DNA of 64,000 nt from Prevotella sp. (GTDB lineage: Bacteria; Bacteroidota; Bacteroidia; Bacteroidales; Bacteroidaceae), in contig JAFRRN010000062.1 in assembly GCA_017428055.1 (NCBI GenBank), positions 1 through 64,000 of the forward strand, in the 5' to 3' direction. Made by a program: the position numbers and the translations under genes. How positions within the stretch are numbered: position 1 is the first letter of the stretch; each line of letters starts with the position of its first letter. Below, in pieces: positions 43,379-53,600 of the stretch. Below the pieces are notes generated by a model. It worked only from the letters and a program-made list of their open reading frames with translations. It was not told the origin of the DNA and ran no database searches.

Positions 43379-43402
43379 CACTTTGTAGATAATAGTTTGA
43401 TT

Positions 43403-44635
43403 ATGGTATTGAATTATATTTGGGTAGCTTTTTTCTTGATTGCGTTCATCATTGCCGTGGTGAAATTGGTGTTTATGGGTGATGTAGACGTGTTTCCTGC
43501 GATGATGAACTCCACGTTTGAGACATCGAAGACGGCGTTTGAGATTTCCCTTGGGTTGACGGGAGTGTTGTCGTTGTGGCTCGGCATCATGAAGGTTGGC
43601 GAGAAAGGAGGCGTGGTGAATGTGTTGGCACGGGTATTGTCGCCTGTGTTCACCAAGCTCTTTCCAGACATCCCCAAGGGGCATCCCGTTACGGGAAGCA
43701 TCTTCATGAACATCGCCGCCAACATGTTGGGGCTTGACAATGCTGCCACCCCGATGGGCCTGAAGGCGATGGAACAGATGCAGGAGTTGAATCCCAAGAA
43801 GGATACAGCTACCAATCCGATGATTATGTTCTTGGTTTTGAACACGTCGGGGCTGACATTGATTCCCGTGAGCATCATGGTGTATCGGGCGCAATTGGGA
43901 GCAGCCAACCCCACCGACATTTTCATTCCCATCCTTCTGGCAACGTTTTTCTCGACATTGACGGGCATCATCGTGACTTCCCTTTACCAACGCATCAACC
44001 TCTTGAACCGCACGATGCTGCTTACCCTTGGCGGGATGTGTGCATTGGTGGCGGCAGTGGTCTGGGGTTTCGGGCAGATGGATAAGGAACAAATGAACGT
44101 GGTGAGTACGTCTGTTGCCAATATCCTCTTGATGACGATTATCATTGCGTTTATCTTGGCGGGAGTAAGGAAGAAAGTTAATGTGTATGATGCGTTCATT
44201 GAGGGAGCGAAAGACGGGTTCTCCACGGCTGTCCGAATCATTCCCTATTTAGTTGCCATCCTCGTGGGCATAGGCATCTTTCGTGCATCAGGGGCGATGG
44301 ACATGCTCATCGATGGCATCAAGTGGGTTGTGGAGGCGTGTGGTGGCAACACCGACTTTGTGGGAGCGTTGCCGACGGCATTGATGAAACCGCTCTCCGG
44401 CAGTGGCGCCCGTGGGATGATGGTAGATGCCATGACCACATACGGGGCAGACAGTTTCCCCGGGATATTGAGTTGTATCTTCCAAGGATCGACAGACACG
44501 ACGTTTTACATCATTGCTGTTTACTTTGGTTCTGTGGCAGTGAAGCACACTCGCCATGCCGTGACATGTGGCTTGTTGGCAGACTTGGCAGGCGTGATAG
44601 CGGCAACGGCGATAGCATATTTGTTCTTCGGATAA
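43403..44635 (+). CDS. SpmA-SpmB fused nucleoside-recognition membrane protein
   Basis: A 410-residue membrane protein with two Gate (nucleoside-recognition) domains, corresponding to SpmA (residues about 1-190) and SpmB (about 240-410) joined by a hydrophobic linker. Typical blocks are N-M-L-G-L-D-N-A-A-T-P-M-G, N-T-S-G-L-T-L-I-P, K-P-L-S-G-S-G-A-R-G and G-S-T-D-T-T-F-Y. The family is named for spore maturation in Bacillus, but the fused form is common in non-sporulating Bacteroidetes, where the role is unknown. ATG 43403 is chosen since the longer frame adds polar residues with no family match. It begins an operon with the flippase 21 bases downstream. Confidence 0.88.
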   Translation: MVLNYIWVAFFLIAFIIAVVKLVFMGDVDVFPAMMNSTFETSKTAFEISLGLTGVLSLWLGIMKVGEKGGVVNVLARVLSPVFTKLFPDIPKGHPVTGSIFMNIAANMLGLDNAATPMGLKAMEQMQELNPKKDTATNPMIMFLVLNTSGLTLIPVSIMVYRAQLGAANPTDIFIPILLATFFSTLTGIIVTSLYQRINLLNRTMLLTLGGMCALVAAVVWGFGQMDKEQMNVVSTSVANILLMTIIIAFILAGVRKKVNVYDAFIEGAKDGFSTAVRIIPYLVAILVGIGIFRASGAMDMLIDGIKWVVEACGGNTDFVGALPTALMKPLSGSGARGMMVDAMTTYGADSFPGILSCIFQGSTDTTFYIIAVYFGSVAVKHTRHAVTCGLLADLAGVIAATAIAYLFFG

Positions 44636-44656
44636 GAAAAATGGGAGGGAAAAACC

Positions 44657-46105
44657 ATGGCAAATCTCAAATCACTCGCAAAAGACACTGCCATCTATGG
44701 ATTGAGCAGCATCGTTGGTAGGTTTTTGAATTACCTGCTCGTACCCCTTTACACCATCAAGATGCCTGCGGCAGAGGGCGAATATGGTGTCATCACCAAT
44801 GTATATGCTTACGTGGCATTGTTGTTGGTCATCCTTACATACGGTATGGAGACCACGTTCTTCCGCTATGCCAACAAACAAGGGGAGAATGCGGAAAAGG
44901 TGTATGGCACGACGCTTTGGTCTGTTGGGGTTACTTCCGTCTTGTTTGTCATATTGGTCATGACGTTCCTCCAGCCCATCAGCGACCTCCTGCAATACCA
45001 CGACCACCCCGAATATATCGCTTGCATGTTTACCTGTGTGGCGATAGACGCTTTCCAGTGCATTCCCTTTGCCTACTTGCGTTTTCAGAAACGCCCCATC
45101 AAGTTTGCCGCCCTCAAGTTGTTGTTCATCTTTATGAATATCGCGCTTAATTGCATTTATTACATCGGCATGGGTGGCAAGGATGCCGGCACGGCATTTT
45201 ACATTAACCTGATATGTACGAGCGTTATCACTTTCTTCTTTTGGAAGGAACTCAAAGGGCTATGGTATGGATTTGACAGAAACCTGCTCAAGCGGATGCT
45301 TTCATACAGTTGGCCCATCTTGATATTGGGAATAGCGGGCGTGTTGAACCAGTCTGCCGATAAGATGCTGTTCCCTTATTTATATAAAGGTGTAGACATG
45401 AAAGAGCAGTTGGCGGTTTATGGTGCGGTGTTTAAGATTGCCATGATCATGGCGATGATAACCCAAGCCTTCCGTTTTGCCTACGAGCCGATTGTGTTTA
45501 GCAAGGCACAAGACCGCGACTCCAAGGAATACTATGCCGTGGCGATGAAGTATTTTATCATCTTCACGTTGCTGGCGTTCCTCGCCGTGGTGGGATATAT
45601 GAACTTGATTCGCAATCTCATCGGCAGTGACTATTGGACGGGGTTGTATGTGGTGCCTATCGTCATGGCTGCCGAAATCATGATGGGCATCTATTTCAAC
45701 CTGTCGTTTTGGTATAAGCTCATCGACAAGACCATCTGGGGAGCCATCTTCTCTGGCATAGGATGCGCCGTGTTGCTTGCCGTCAACTTCATCTTCGTTC
45801 CGCGATATGGTTATGTGGCATGTGCATGGGGAGGCTTTGCGGGCTATGCCACGGCAATGGTGTTGTCGTATATCGTGGGACAAAGGGAGAACCCCATCCA
45901 ATATCCCTTGCGTGACATTGGCGTTTACGTGGCAGTTGCGGTACTCTTGTTCTTGTGCATGGATGAGGTGAACCGTACCCTTCCCGCATGTGGAGCCATC
46001 GTCATCAACACCTTGTTGTTGCTCGCCTTCGTCGCCTTGGTGGTCAAGAGAGACTTCCCTTTGGAGAATTTGCCCGTCATTGGGAAACGTTTTAGAAGAC
46101 AATAA
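44657..46105 (+). CDS. Oligosaccharide/polysaccharide flippase (MOP superfamily)
   Basis: A 482-residue membrane protein with about 14 helices of the Wzx/RfbX type. It starts A-K-D-T-A-I-Y-G-L-S-S-I-V-G-R-F-L-N-Y, the usual opening of lipopolysaccharide-biosynthesis flippases in this phylum. Also typical are E-Y-G-V-I-T-N, M-E-T-T-F-F-R-Y and W-P-I-L-I-L-G-I-A-G. It moves lipid-linked sugars across the inner membrane. No glycosyltransferases are adjacent, so its cargo is not evident; it may serve a general O-antigen or glycolipid path. It ends 13 bases before the S46 peptidase start. Confidence 0.88.
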   Translation: MANLKSLAKDTAIYGLSSIVGRFLNYLLVPLYTIKMPAAEGEYGVITNVYAYVALLLVILTYGMETTFFRYANKQGENAEKVYGTTLWSVGVTSVLFVILVMTFLQPISDLLQYHDHPEYIACMFTCVAIDAFQCIPFAYLRFQKRPIKFAALKLLFIFMNIALNCIYYIGMGGKDAGTAFYINLICTSVITFFFWKELKGLWYGFDRNLLKRMLSYSWPILILGIAGVLNQSADKMLFPYLYKGVDMKEQLAVYGAVFKIAMIMAMITQAFRFAYEPIVFSKAQDRDSKEYYAVAMKYFIIFTLLAFLAVVGYMNLIRNLIGSDYWTGLYVVPIVMAAEIMMGIYFNLSFWYKLIDKTIWGAIFSGIGCAVLLAVNFIFVPRYGYVACAWGGFAGYATAMVLSYIVGQRENPIQYPLRDIGVYVAVAVLLFLCMDEVNRTLPACGAIVINTLLLLAFVALVVKRDFPLENLPVIGKRFRRQ

Positions 46106-46118
46106 ACACATTATTTAT

Positions 46119-48233
46119 ATGAAGAGACTATATTTATTCGCATTATCGTTGTTTGCCCTGCAAACCTCGTATGCCGATGAGGGTATGTGGACGATTTACA
46201 ATCTTCCCCCTGCCGTGTATGACATCATGCAGCAAGAGGGCTTTGAGATGAGCTACAACGACCTGTATTATGGCGACCATGCCTTGAAGAATGCCGTGGT
46301 GAACTTCTCTGGTTATTGTTCGGGCGTGGTGGTATCGCCCAATGGCTTGGTGTTCACCAATCACCATTGCGGCTTTGAGGCGATACGCTCCCATTCCACG
46401 GTGGAACATGACTATATGCTCAATGGCTTCTATGCCAAGACATACGAGGAGGAATTGCCCAATGAGAACATGTTTGTCGCATTCATGGTGGACCAGGTAG
46501 ATGTCACGAAACGCTTGGAGACGCTTGGCTACTATGACATGAATGCCGACGCGGGGGAAATGTTAGTTGACTCTTTGCAGAATGCTATGACGGAAGACAT
46601 CAAGAAGCAAGACTCCACTTTGTATGTGTCGATAGACCCATTCTATGAGGGCAATAAGTTTTATGCCACGACTTACCAGATGTTCCCCGACCTTCGCTTG
46701 GTGTTTACCATACCCAAGTCGATGGGGAAGTTTGGTGGGGAGACAGACAACTGGATGTGGCCGCGGCAGACTTGCGACTTCTCCGTGTTCCGCATCTATG
46801 CCGACCCGCTGACGAATGGGCCAGCCGAATATAGCGAAGAGAATGTGCCATACCATCCCAAGCGCTGGGCGCAGGTGAGTATGCAGGGCTACAAGGAGGG
46901 CGACTACGCCATGACGATAGGCTATCCGGGTAGCACGAGCCGCTATCTGTCGAGTTATGGCATCCGTGAGATGCGTGATGCCGACAATGCCACCCGCGCA
47001 CAGGTGCGTGGTGTGAAGCAAGACATCATGATTCGCCACATGCGTGCGGATGAGGCTGTTCGCATCAAGTACGACTCGAAATATGCCCAAAGCAGCAACT
47101 ATTGGAAAAACTCCATCGGCATGAACAAGTGTATAGACTCCATAGGGATCATCAACCAAAAGAAAGCGTATGAGGACCGAATACAGGCATGGCAGGACAG
47201 CACGGGCTTTTTGCGTGACTCACTGGATTTCAAGCGGCTTGCCAAGTACTATGGAGACCGCTTTGACGACCGCAGGGCTTTTATGTATTGGGCGGAGACG
47301 TTCATCCGCACCAATGAGTTCACCACCCGTGCGCGCCGCTTGAATGCGGGGATGGAGGTGAAAGGGCCAGAAGACAAGCCCAAGAAGCAATACATGGAGT
47401 TTGAGGACAATGGCGATGAGTGGGATGAGGCTTTAGATAAGGAGGTGTTTGCTGCCTTGCTTAAGAATTACAAGGAGCATGTCTCCGAGAAATACCTCCC
47501 CGCTTTCTATAAGACCATCAGCAAGAAATTTGGCAACGACTACACCAAATATGTGGACTATCTTTACAAGAAGTCATTCATCATGAAGAAAGGTAAGAGG
47601 ATTTATTTCAACAAGAAAAGTTACCTAAAAGACCCTGGTGTTAAATATGGTCTCGACTTAATGGAGAACATGGCGGTAATTCGCGAGGGCTTGCTTGCTA
47701 CGTATGATAGTGTGGATGCGCAGGAACGATACCTCTGTGCCGCCAAATTGCGGATGGAGCAAGACCTACCGCACTATAGCGATGCCAACTTTACCATGCG
47801 CTTGAGCTATGGACAGGTGGGAGGATTTGAACTGGCAGGCAATCCCTCTGGCTATTACACTACGGCAGAGAGTATTGTAGACAAGATGAAGAAGGCCGAC
47901 CAAAACGTGGAATACTTTGCCGAACCCATCATGCACGAGTTGATGTCGGCAAAGGATTTTGGTCCTTATACGGACAAGACAACGGGGAAGATGCAACTCT
48001 GTTTCCTCACCAACAATGACATCACGGGTGGAAACAGTGGCTCGCCGATGTTTGACGGCAAGGGACAATTGATTGGTTTGGCATTCGATGGCAACTGGGA
48101 TAGCCTGTCGAGCGATATCAACTTCGACAGTCGCTTGGCTCGTTGCATCGGTGTAGACATCCGCTTTGTCTTATATATGATGGACAAATGGGGGAAAGCT
48201 GACCGCTTGTTGGACGAGATTGGCGCAAAGTAA
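46119..48233 (+). CDS. S46 dipeptidyl-peptidase (DPP7-like)
   Basis: A 704-residue periplasmic serine exopeptidase that removes dipeptides from peptide N-termini. The signal peptide ends S-Y-A before D-E-G-M-W. The catalytic His is in T-N-H-H-C-G-F near residue 82, and the nucleophile Ser is in G-G-N-S-G-S-P near 640. A helical lid domain lies between. The specificity position in F-D-G-N-W near 656 is Gly, as in DPP7 (hydrophobic P1), and not Arg as in DPP11 (Asp/Glu P1). ATG 46119 gives the signal peptide; the frame is open further upstream only because it overlaps the flippase. It feeds dipeptides to the periplasm for uptake. Confidence 0.93.
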   Translation: MKRLYLFALSLFALQTSYADEGMWTIYNLPPAVYDIMQQEGFEMSYNDLYYGDHALKNAVVNFSGYCSGVVVSPNGLVFTNHHCGFEAIRSHSTVEHDYMLNGFYAKTYEEELPNENMFVAFMVDQVDVTKRLETLGYYDMNADAGEMLVDSLQNAMTEDIKKQDSTLYVSIDPFYEGNKFYATTYQMFPDLRLVFTIPKSMGKFGGETDNWMWPRQTCDFSVFRIYADPLTNGPAEYSEENVPYHPKRWAQVSMQGYKEGDYAMTIGYPGSTSRYLSSYGIREMRDADNATRAQVRGVKQDIMIRHMRADEAVRIKYDSKYAQSSNYWKNSIGMNKCIDSIGIINQKKAYEDRIQAWQDSTGFLRDSLDFKRLAKYYGDRFDDRRAFMYWAETFIRTNEFTTRARRLNAGMEVKGPEDKPKKQYMEFEDNGDEWDEALDKEVFAALLKNYKEHVSEKYLPAFYKTISKKFGNDYTKYVDYLYKKSFIMKKGKRIYFNKKSYLKDPGVKYGLDLMENMAVIREGLLATYDSVDAQERYLCAAKLRMEQDLPHYSDANFTMRLSYGQVGGFELAGNPSGYYTTAESIVDKMKKADQNVEYFAEPIMHELMSAKDFGPYTDKTTGKMQLCFLTNNDITGGNSGSPMFDGKGQLIGLAFDGNWDSLSSDINFDSRLARCIGVDIRFVLYMMDKWGKADRLLDEIGAK

Positions 48234-48271
48234 TATCGGTGTCTGGGATTCATTTAGAATAAGTCCAAATC

Positions 48272-48742
48272 ATGAAACGTTATTATTGTTTTCTCACTTG
48301 GGTTTTTATAACCATGATGTCGTTTCCTTTCACCTCATGTAGTAATGAGGATGACGATGACAAGGACTCACTGATTGGTGTATGGGTATCCGAAGATTCT
48401 TTGCCAATGTATTATGATGAAGAATTAAAAGGTCATGTCAAAGCCTTTTTCCTATTCATGGAAGATGGTTCACTGATAGAAAAAGATGTTATAACTGAGA
48501 TAGGAAGTGGTGAAACTTATACTGAGACATCTACATACGGAAGATGGGAAGCAACAGGCAATCATTTGAAAATAATTACAAGTTTTGTAGAGCCAAACGA
48601 TAACCCGAAAGAAAATGCAGATGTGACAGATTGCACATATATGTTTGACAATGGCAAGTTGATACTTTCATATCAAGATGAAGATACAGGTGAAATGAAG
48701 TCAATCACCTTTGTTCGTGGTCAGATGCCCGAACTTTATTAA
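48272..48742 (+). CDS. Lipocalin-like lipoprotein
   Basis: A 156-residue lipoprotein with signal F-T-S-C at residues 20-23 and an acidic linker D-D-D-D-K-D. The mature part starts L-I-G-V-W-V-S-E, the usual first strand of Bacteroidales lipocalin-like domains (L-x-G-x-W). A series of beta strands follows, with Y-G-R-W-E-A-T-G-N-H-L-K-I and L-I-L-S-Y-Q-D. The ligand is unknown. It lies 38 bases after the S46 gene and may share its transcript. The codon use appears richer in A and T than its neighbours (by eye). Confidence 0.7.
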   Translation: MKRYYCFLTWVFITMMSFPFTSCSNEDDDDKDSLIGVWVSEDSLPMYYDEELKGHVKAFFLFMEDGSLIEKDVITEIGSGETYTETSTYGRWEATGNHLKIITSFVEPNDNPKENADVTDCTYMFDNGKLILSYQDEDTGEMKSITFVRGQMPELY

Positions 48743-48802
48743 AAATGAAGAATGAAGAACAATTTGGCAGAGAACATATAGCGCGAGCCTATTCTTCATC
48801 CC

Positions 48803-49930
48803 TCATTTTATCAAATGGTAAATGCCCCCAGGTAAAGGCTTGACTACTCCTTTCATCTCAAGGCTGAAGAGAATGGCGGTTAGGTTGCCGATGGGGATAT
48901 TGTTCCTGACAGAGAGCATGTTGATTTGTAAGTCGTTGGTAAGCGAGAGCGTATCAACGACTTTCTTTTCATCGGGTGTCAAGTTGGGAAACAATTGTCG
49001 CTCTATTCCCTTGTCGTAAGCTTCATGCAGCATCATGTCATCTTCCCACCCCATCGCTTTCACGAAGTCATGGGCATTGGTGATGAGCGATGCCAGTTGG
49101 TCACGAATGGCATTGTTGCACCCCTCACTGTAAGTGGCACCAATTGCACCAGGGAAGGCAAATGCGTCACGGTTGTAATCGCGAGCCAACTTGGTGGTAA
49201 TGAGTCCTCCGCCGTGTGATGCACTCTCCACCAAGATGGTGGCATCGGCGATGCCCGCCACGATGCGGTTGCGACGCACGAAATTCACCTTGTCGGCATT
49301 GGTGTTAGTGAGGAACTCCGTAAGTAATCCCCCTTGCCCCAGCATCTTGTCGGCGGTGGGTTTATGGCGTGGCGGATAGAGATAGTCCATGCCATGCGCC
49401 AATACCCCCACGGTCTCGTAGCCATTCTGCAAAGCATAGTGGTGTGCGCGGATGTCTACGCCATACGCCAACCCACTCACGATGAGCACTTGGGGGCATA
49501 ACTGCCGCAACTCTTGTATGAAACGGCGGATGAGGTCTTGTCCATACGTGGTGCAATGGCGTGTGCCGACGATGCTGATGATTTTGGCTTGGTTGAGGTC
49601 TGCCGTGCCTTTGTAGAACAACATCAATGGCGCATCGTCACATTCTTTCAGGCGTTGGGGATAACGGGCATCATGGAGGCAGAGGGGCGTGATACCATTG
49701 GCGATGTCATATTCATATTCGGCGACCGCTCTACTGGTGGCTTCTTTGGTGTCCTTGAAGGCTTCAATCAGTTTTGGTGACGCATGGGGGATAATAGCAC
49801 GGATGTCATTCTTGTGCGCCATCACCTCCGTTGCCGACCCGCATCGGCGATACAACTCGAGCATTCCTGCAAGGTTGAAATAATTGATGCGAGTGAGAAT
49901 GATGGTGTTAATGATTTCTTGTTGGTCCAT
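48803..49930 (-). CDS. dprA: DNA-processing protein DprA
   Basis: A 375-residue protein that binds incoming single-stranded DNA during natural transformation and loads RecA. An N-terminal SAM-like helical domain (residues 1-80) precedes the Rossmann-like core with I-V-G-T-R-H-C-T-T-Y-G near 120, S-G-L-A-Y-G-V-D-I-R-A-H near 153, R-R-N-R-I-V-A-G near 222 and E-S-A-S-H-G-G-G near 236. A C-terminal winged-helix (DML1-like) domain spans about 315-375. It is transcribed with the thioesterase gene 30 bases upstream and is convergent with the lipoprotein gene. Confidence 0.95.
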   Translation of the reverse strand: MDQQEIINTIILTRINYFNLAGMLELYRRCGSATEVMAHKNDIRAIIPHASPKLIEAFKDTKEATSRAVAEYEYDIANGITPLCLHDARYPQRLKECDDAPLMLFYKGTADLNQAKIISIVGTRHCTTYGQDLIRRFIQELRQLCPQVLIVSGLAYGVDIRAHHYALQNGYETVGVLAHGMDYLYPPRHKPTADKMLGQGGLLTEFLTNTNADKVNFVRRNRIVAGIADATILVESASHGGGLITTKLARDYNRDAFAFPGAIGATYSEGCNNAIRDQLASLITNAHDFVKAMGWEDDMMLHEAYDKGIERQLFPNLTPDEKKVVDTLSLTNDLQINMLSVRNNIPIGNLTAILFSLEMKGVVKPLPGGIYHLIK

Positions 49931-49960
49931 TAGGGTGTGTTTTTCATCTTTCGTCTATAT

Positions 49961-50371
49961 TTATGTTGTCTCCCTTCCATCTGTCAGAAGGGCTTTTTCC
50001 AAAAGGTCGCTGTCGCATAACCGCCCGTTGACAAGACATACCAGTTCCACCGTGGCACGGAAACAGAGCTGTTCATCGTCTGCCCGGAAGAGGTCTTGTT
50101 GGAAGATATACTTGATACCCTCCTTGTGCCAAGCTAATCGGGAAATAAATATGTCATCGCAACGGAGAGGAATCTTGTACTGCAACTTCATGCGAGCAAC
50201 CACGGGGTCGATGCCTTGGGCATGAAGCTCTGCGAAACTCAACCCCCGTTCCTTGATGAAAAGATGCCTTGTATGTTCCGTGTAATGTAGGTAATTGGCA
50301 TTGTTCACAATGCCTTGGATGTCGCATTCATAGTCGCGCACTTCCATCGTTGTCTCGAAAACGTATTCCAT
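49961..50371 (-). CDS. Acyl-CoA thioesterase, 4HBT hot-dog fold (YbgC/FadM-like)
   Basis: A 136-residue hot-dog enzyme. Y-E-C-D-I-Q-G-I-V-N-N-A-N-Y-L-H-Y near residues 14-30 is the family motif; the second Asp (D-I-Q-G-I-V) is the usual catalytic acid. H-T-R-H-L-F follows on the long helix. It splits acyl-CoA thioesters; chain-length preference is not readable. No signal peptide is seen, so it is cytoplasmic. It is promoted from 50392-50399 and followed by dprA after 30 bases. Confidence 0.88.
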   Translation of the reverse strand: MEYVFETTMEVRDYECDIQGIVNNANYLHYTEHTRHLFIKERGLSFAELHAQGIDPVVARMKLQYKIPLRCDDIFISRLAWHKEGIKYIFQQDLFRADDEQLCFRATVELVCLVNGRLCDSDLLEKALLTDGRETT

Positions 50372-50391
50372 AGCCGATTATGTTTACGGCA

Positions 50392-50399
50392 CAAAGATA
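50392..50399 (-). promoter_or_regulatory. -7 box of the thioesterase-dprA operon
   Basis: TATCTTTG on the minus strand (50399-50392) matches TAnnTTTG, 21 bases before the start codon; the -33 element is not clear. Confidence 0.5.
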
Positions 50400-50587
50400 C
50401 GGAAAAACATTGACATAAACCCCATATTTTGGAGAATAATGGCGATTTTACGATGATAGCTGTTGAATTGGGATTGTAGTTCTAATTCCATAAGTAAGAT
50501 ATGGTTGTATTTGATGATGCAAAGATGGCATTTTATATTTGTTAAGGAATTCCTTTCTTCTATGTGCCTATGTGGGTATAAAAACCA

Positions 50588-50622
50588 ACGAAGGTGAGTC
50601 ATACATGTTAACTCACCCTCGT
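50588..50622 (-). terminator. Terminator of the 1615-residue gene
   Basis: On the minus strand acgagggtgagt (50622-50611) pairs with actcaccttcgt (50599-50588), with one G.U, and is followed by a T-rich tract (ttggttttta). Confidence 0.65.
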
Positions 50623-50675
50623 TTTGGGATTTTGGGCTGTCGGTTATGCCCAGCCCAAGGGTTTGTTCACGCGAT

Positions 50676-53600
50676 TTACTTCACCACAACTTTCTTGCCG
50701 TTAATGATGTAAACGCCCTTTTGCAGACGGTCTGCTTGGTTGATCTTCACGCCGTTGATGTTGTAAATCTCGGCATTCTCCAAGTCGGAGGCGATGGTGT
50801 TGATGCCTGTGAGAACGCTGGAGTCAACGAAGGTGATGTCTACTTCGAGGACGACAGCCTTGTCGTTATAGACGATACCCCACTTGGCAACGTATGTGTC
50901 GCCCACCTTGAAGTTGGTGTCGTGTGCGCCAGAATAGTCGAAGATACCCGATGCGGGGTCGTTCAGTTTGAGGCAGAAACCTGTTGTGGCAGTACCCCAA
51001 CCCTCTGCATCGCCGTCGATGTTGCGCCAACCATCTGTGGTGTTCGGCACGAAGTTGCCCGTGGTGACATTCACGATGTAGGTTTCTGCATCGTCGATGT
51101 TGTCGATACCCAGAGCCTCGCAAACCTCGTTCACGTTGAAGGTAGGTGCTACGCCTTCCTCATCGTATGCTGTCTCGGCAGCTTCCATGTGTTGGATGAC
51201 GATGGTCTTGACGATTTCGGGCTTGTAGACAGGCTCCACATACTCGGTGAAGAGGACATTGATGGTGTAGACAACGGTCTTCTCGTTGGCTTGCAATGCC
51301 CATTTAGCCGTGAATGTCTCGCCGACGGCGGGAACGTTGGCGTTGTCCATGTCGCAGATGTCAAACTGTCCTTCTGGCAAGGCTTGGAAGAATTTGACGC
51401 AGACAGACGCATTGTCGCCCCAGAATTGGGCATCGCCATCGCGGTTGAACCATCCATCGTAAGGAGCATAGTCAGCTATCAGTTCGTCATTGGTCACGTT
51501 CTTGATAAACAATTGTGCATCCGTAATATTCTCAACGCCAAGGAACGCAAGTGCCTCAGTGAAGTCTACAGTGCCACGCTGTGCAGCGTAACCCTGTCCC
51601 ACCATGCGCTCGATGTCGATGGCCAGTTCAAGGACGTTCGGGTCGGCAGCCTCCTCGATGAACCAGATAGCACGGTCGCCCACTTTCTCCACGCTCTTGT
51701 CAGAATAACAAGCTGCGCCCACTTCCGTTCCGTCGGTACCGATGAATCCCTTGATTTGGCCAAGTGTGTATTCGCCATTGCCAAGGTTGTTGACGGTGAT
51801 GACGAGCTTGTTGTCTGCCAAAGCGGACATCGTCCAGTTGTTGGTGCCGGCGAGACCAACAAAGAGAGTTCCATCTGTGATGTAATATCCACCCTCTGTG
51901 GGTACGAATGACATGGGTTGTGGCTCCTCTGCCAAGCGCACACCGTTGCCATTCTCACCATCATCATAGAGTGAGAGATAGAGACCACTCTCTTTCTGCT
52001 TGAAGGTATAGAACTTGTCTGCGTCAGGCTGGGTGGCAGAATTGTTGTATGCGGCGGTGGCGGCGGCAAGTGCGTCGATGGCTGCTTGCAGTTCCTCTGC
52101 CGTGGCATCAGCCTTGTCGTCAACATCCTGTGCGGCATAGACGGCATTCATGTATTCCTCCAAGGCACTCTCGGGGATGGCAAAGAGGCCTTCGCCTACA
52201 CCTTCGCGAGCCTCGATGGTGGCATTGGCAGCAGCGATGGCTTGCTCTAACTCGGCGCGAACAACGTCAACGTCGGTAACTGCCTGGATGTCCACACGGT
52301 CGATGAAGAGGTGCTGTGCGCTGCCTGAACCCACATTCTGACCTTGATAACCCAAGGAGATGACACCCGTCGTTGCCTCGGGGAGTGTGAAGGTAATCAC
52401 TTCATTCGTCCATTGGCCTACGGCGTATGCCTTGGCAGGAGCCAAGTATTCCGTACCGTCGCCAGCGATGAAACCAATTAAGCTCTTCACGGGAACGCTT
52501 GCGCCACCTACTGAATTGTAGATAGGTACAGTCATGACATAGCTGCCAGCTGGCAAGGTCACCTTTTGTGTGTATTGCGTCGTGGCACTCCACACGGCAA
52601 CGATACCGAGGGCATTGCCTTCGGCTGCACCCTCTGGATTGGTAGCGGGAGCGAGATAGCCCTTACCGCCGAGCCATACGTTCTCGTCAGCACCATAAGC
52701 GAAAACGCCCGAGGCACGGGCATCGCCATTCTCCACGGCAATGTCCCAACCTTCCACCTCTTGCATCTGGCTGAAAGTCGTACCATTGGCTTCCATGTCC
52801 TTGGCGTAGGTACAGATACCATTGCTGATAGGTGTACTTTCTGAGAAGTCAAGGTTGGTTGCCTCGTAGACTTTTTCATACATCACATTCTTGAAGGAGA
52901 GCCAACTGATGTTATTGTCTTCAGCAACGTTGAACTTGATTTCCATCTTTCCGTCCTCGCCAACGACACCTTCGGCGGTGAAGTTGCCGATGAAGAATTG
53001 CGATTCCCCAACTTGTGAGCCGATGACATCGACAGCCTCACCATCGTTTACTTGTAGGTTGATACCTGTTACAGGTGCGGCATAGCCATTCTTGGCACGT
53101 ACACGAACCCATGCGGACACGTTGTATTTACCGGCGGGGATGTTCTCCAATGTGGCGGTGTGTGTCTTGGCGGCTAATGAGTTGGCATCACCCGTCCAAT
53201 ACTCGAAGAATGGTACGAGGAAGTTTGTGCCGTCGCTGACACCTTCCACAGACCAAGTGTTGATGTATAGGTCGGTGTCATAATTGCTTGTGCCCCAAGC
53301 ACTGAGCAGTAGATCGTCAACGTCGTTGGCAGCATGCCACCCCATGAGGCTCTTGGGATTCTCAATAGCGGTGGTGAGAGTGCCTTCGTTGTATTGTGCA
53401 AGATAACCATCGGCAAGGGCCTTGTATGCGTCGTATGCCTCTTGGGTATAGACGTTGGTCTCAGCCATAATCTCATACATGGCATCGATGGCGGGCTTGT
53501 TGTTGACATCCAACTTGGCTTTGTTGATGGCATCTGTGAGAGTGGCAATAGCTGCTTGGTAAGCTTCTTCCGTACCCTCTATCGTCTCGGTCTCTGCCAA

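Larger units (their letters stand above)
42970..43402. other. Intergenic region upstream of the spmAB fusion
   Basis: This gap of 433 bases holds a possible 34-codon frame at 43002-43106 (rejected as a gene), palindrome copy C (43142-43207) and the promoter at 43371-43378. Nothing else was recognised. Confidence 0.55.
50372..50675. other. Intergenic region between thioesterase and the 1615-residue gene
   Basis: It holds the thioesterase promoter (50392-50399) and the terminator of the large minus-strand gene (50588-50622). Bases 50400-50580 are A/T-rich and show no gene. Confidence 0.6.

Noticed and set aside
42970-43400. Polysaccharide utilisation locus around the GH5 gene
   Set aside because: No SusC/SusD pair, hybrid two-component sensor or further glycosidases are adjacent; the GH5 gene is in an operon with peptide-processing genes.
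50646-51911. A 421-codon plus-strand frame opposite the end of the 1615-residue gene
   Set aside because: The minus-strand product has coherent repeated domains and a sorting-like tail; the plus frame is Val/Asp-rich shadow sequence.
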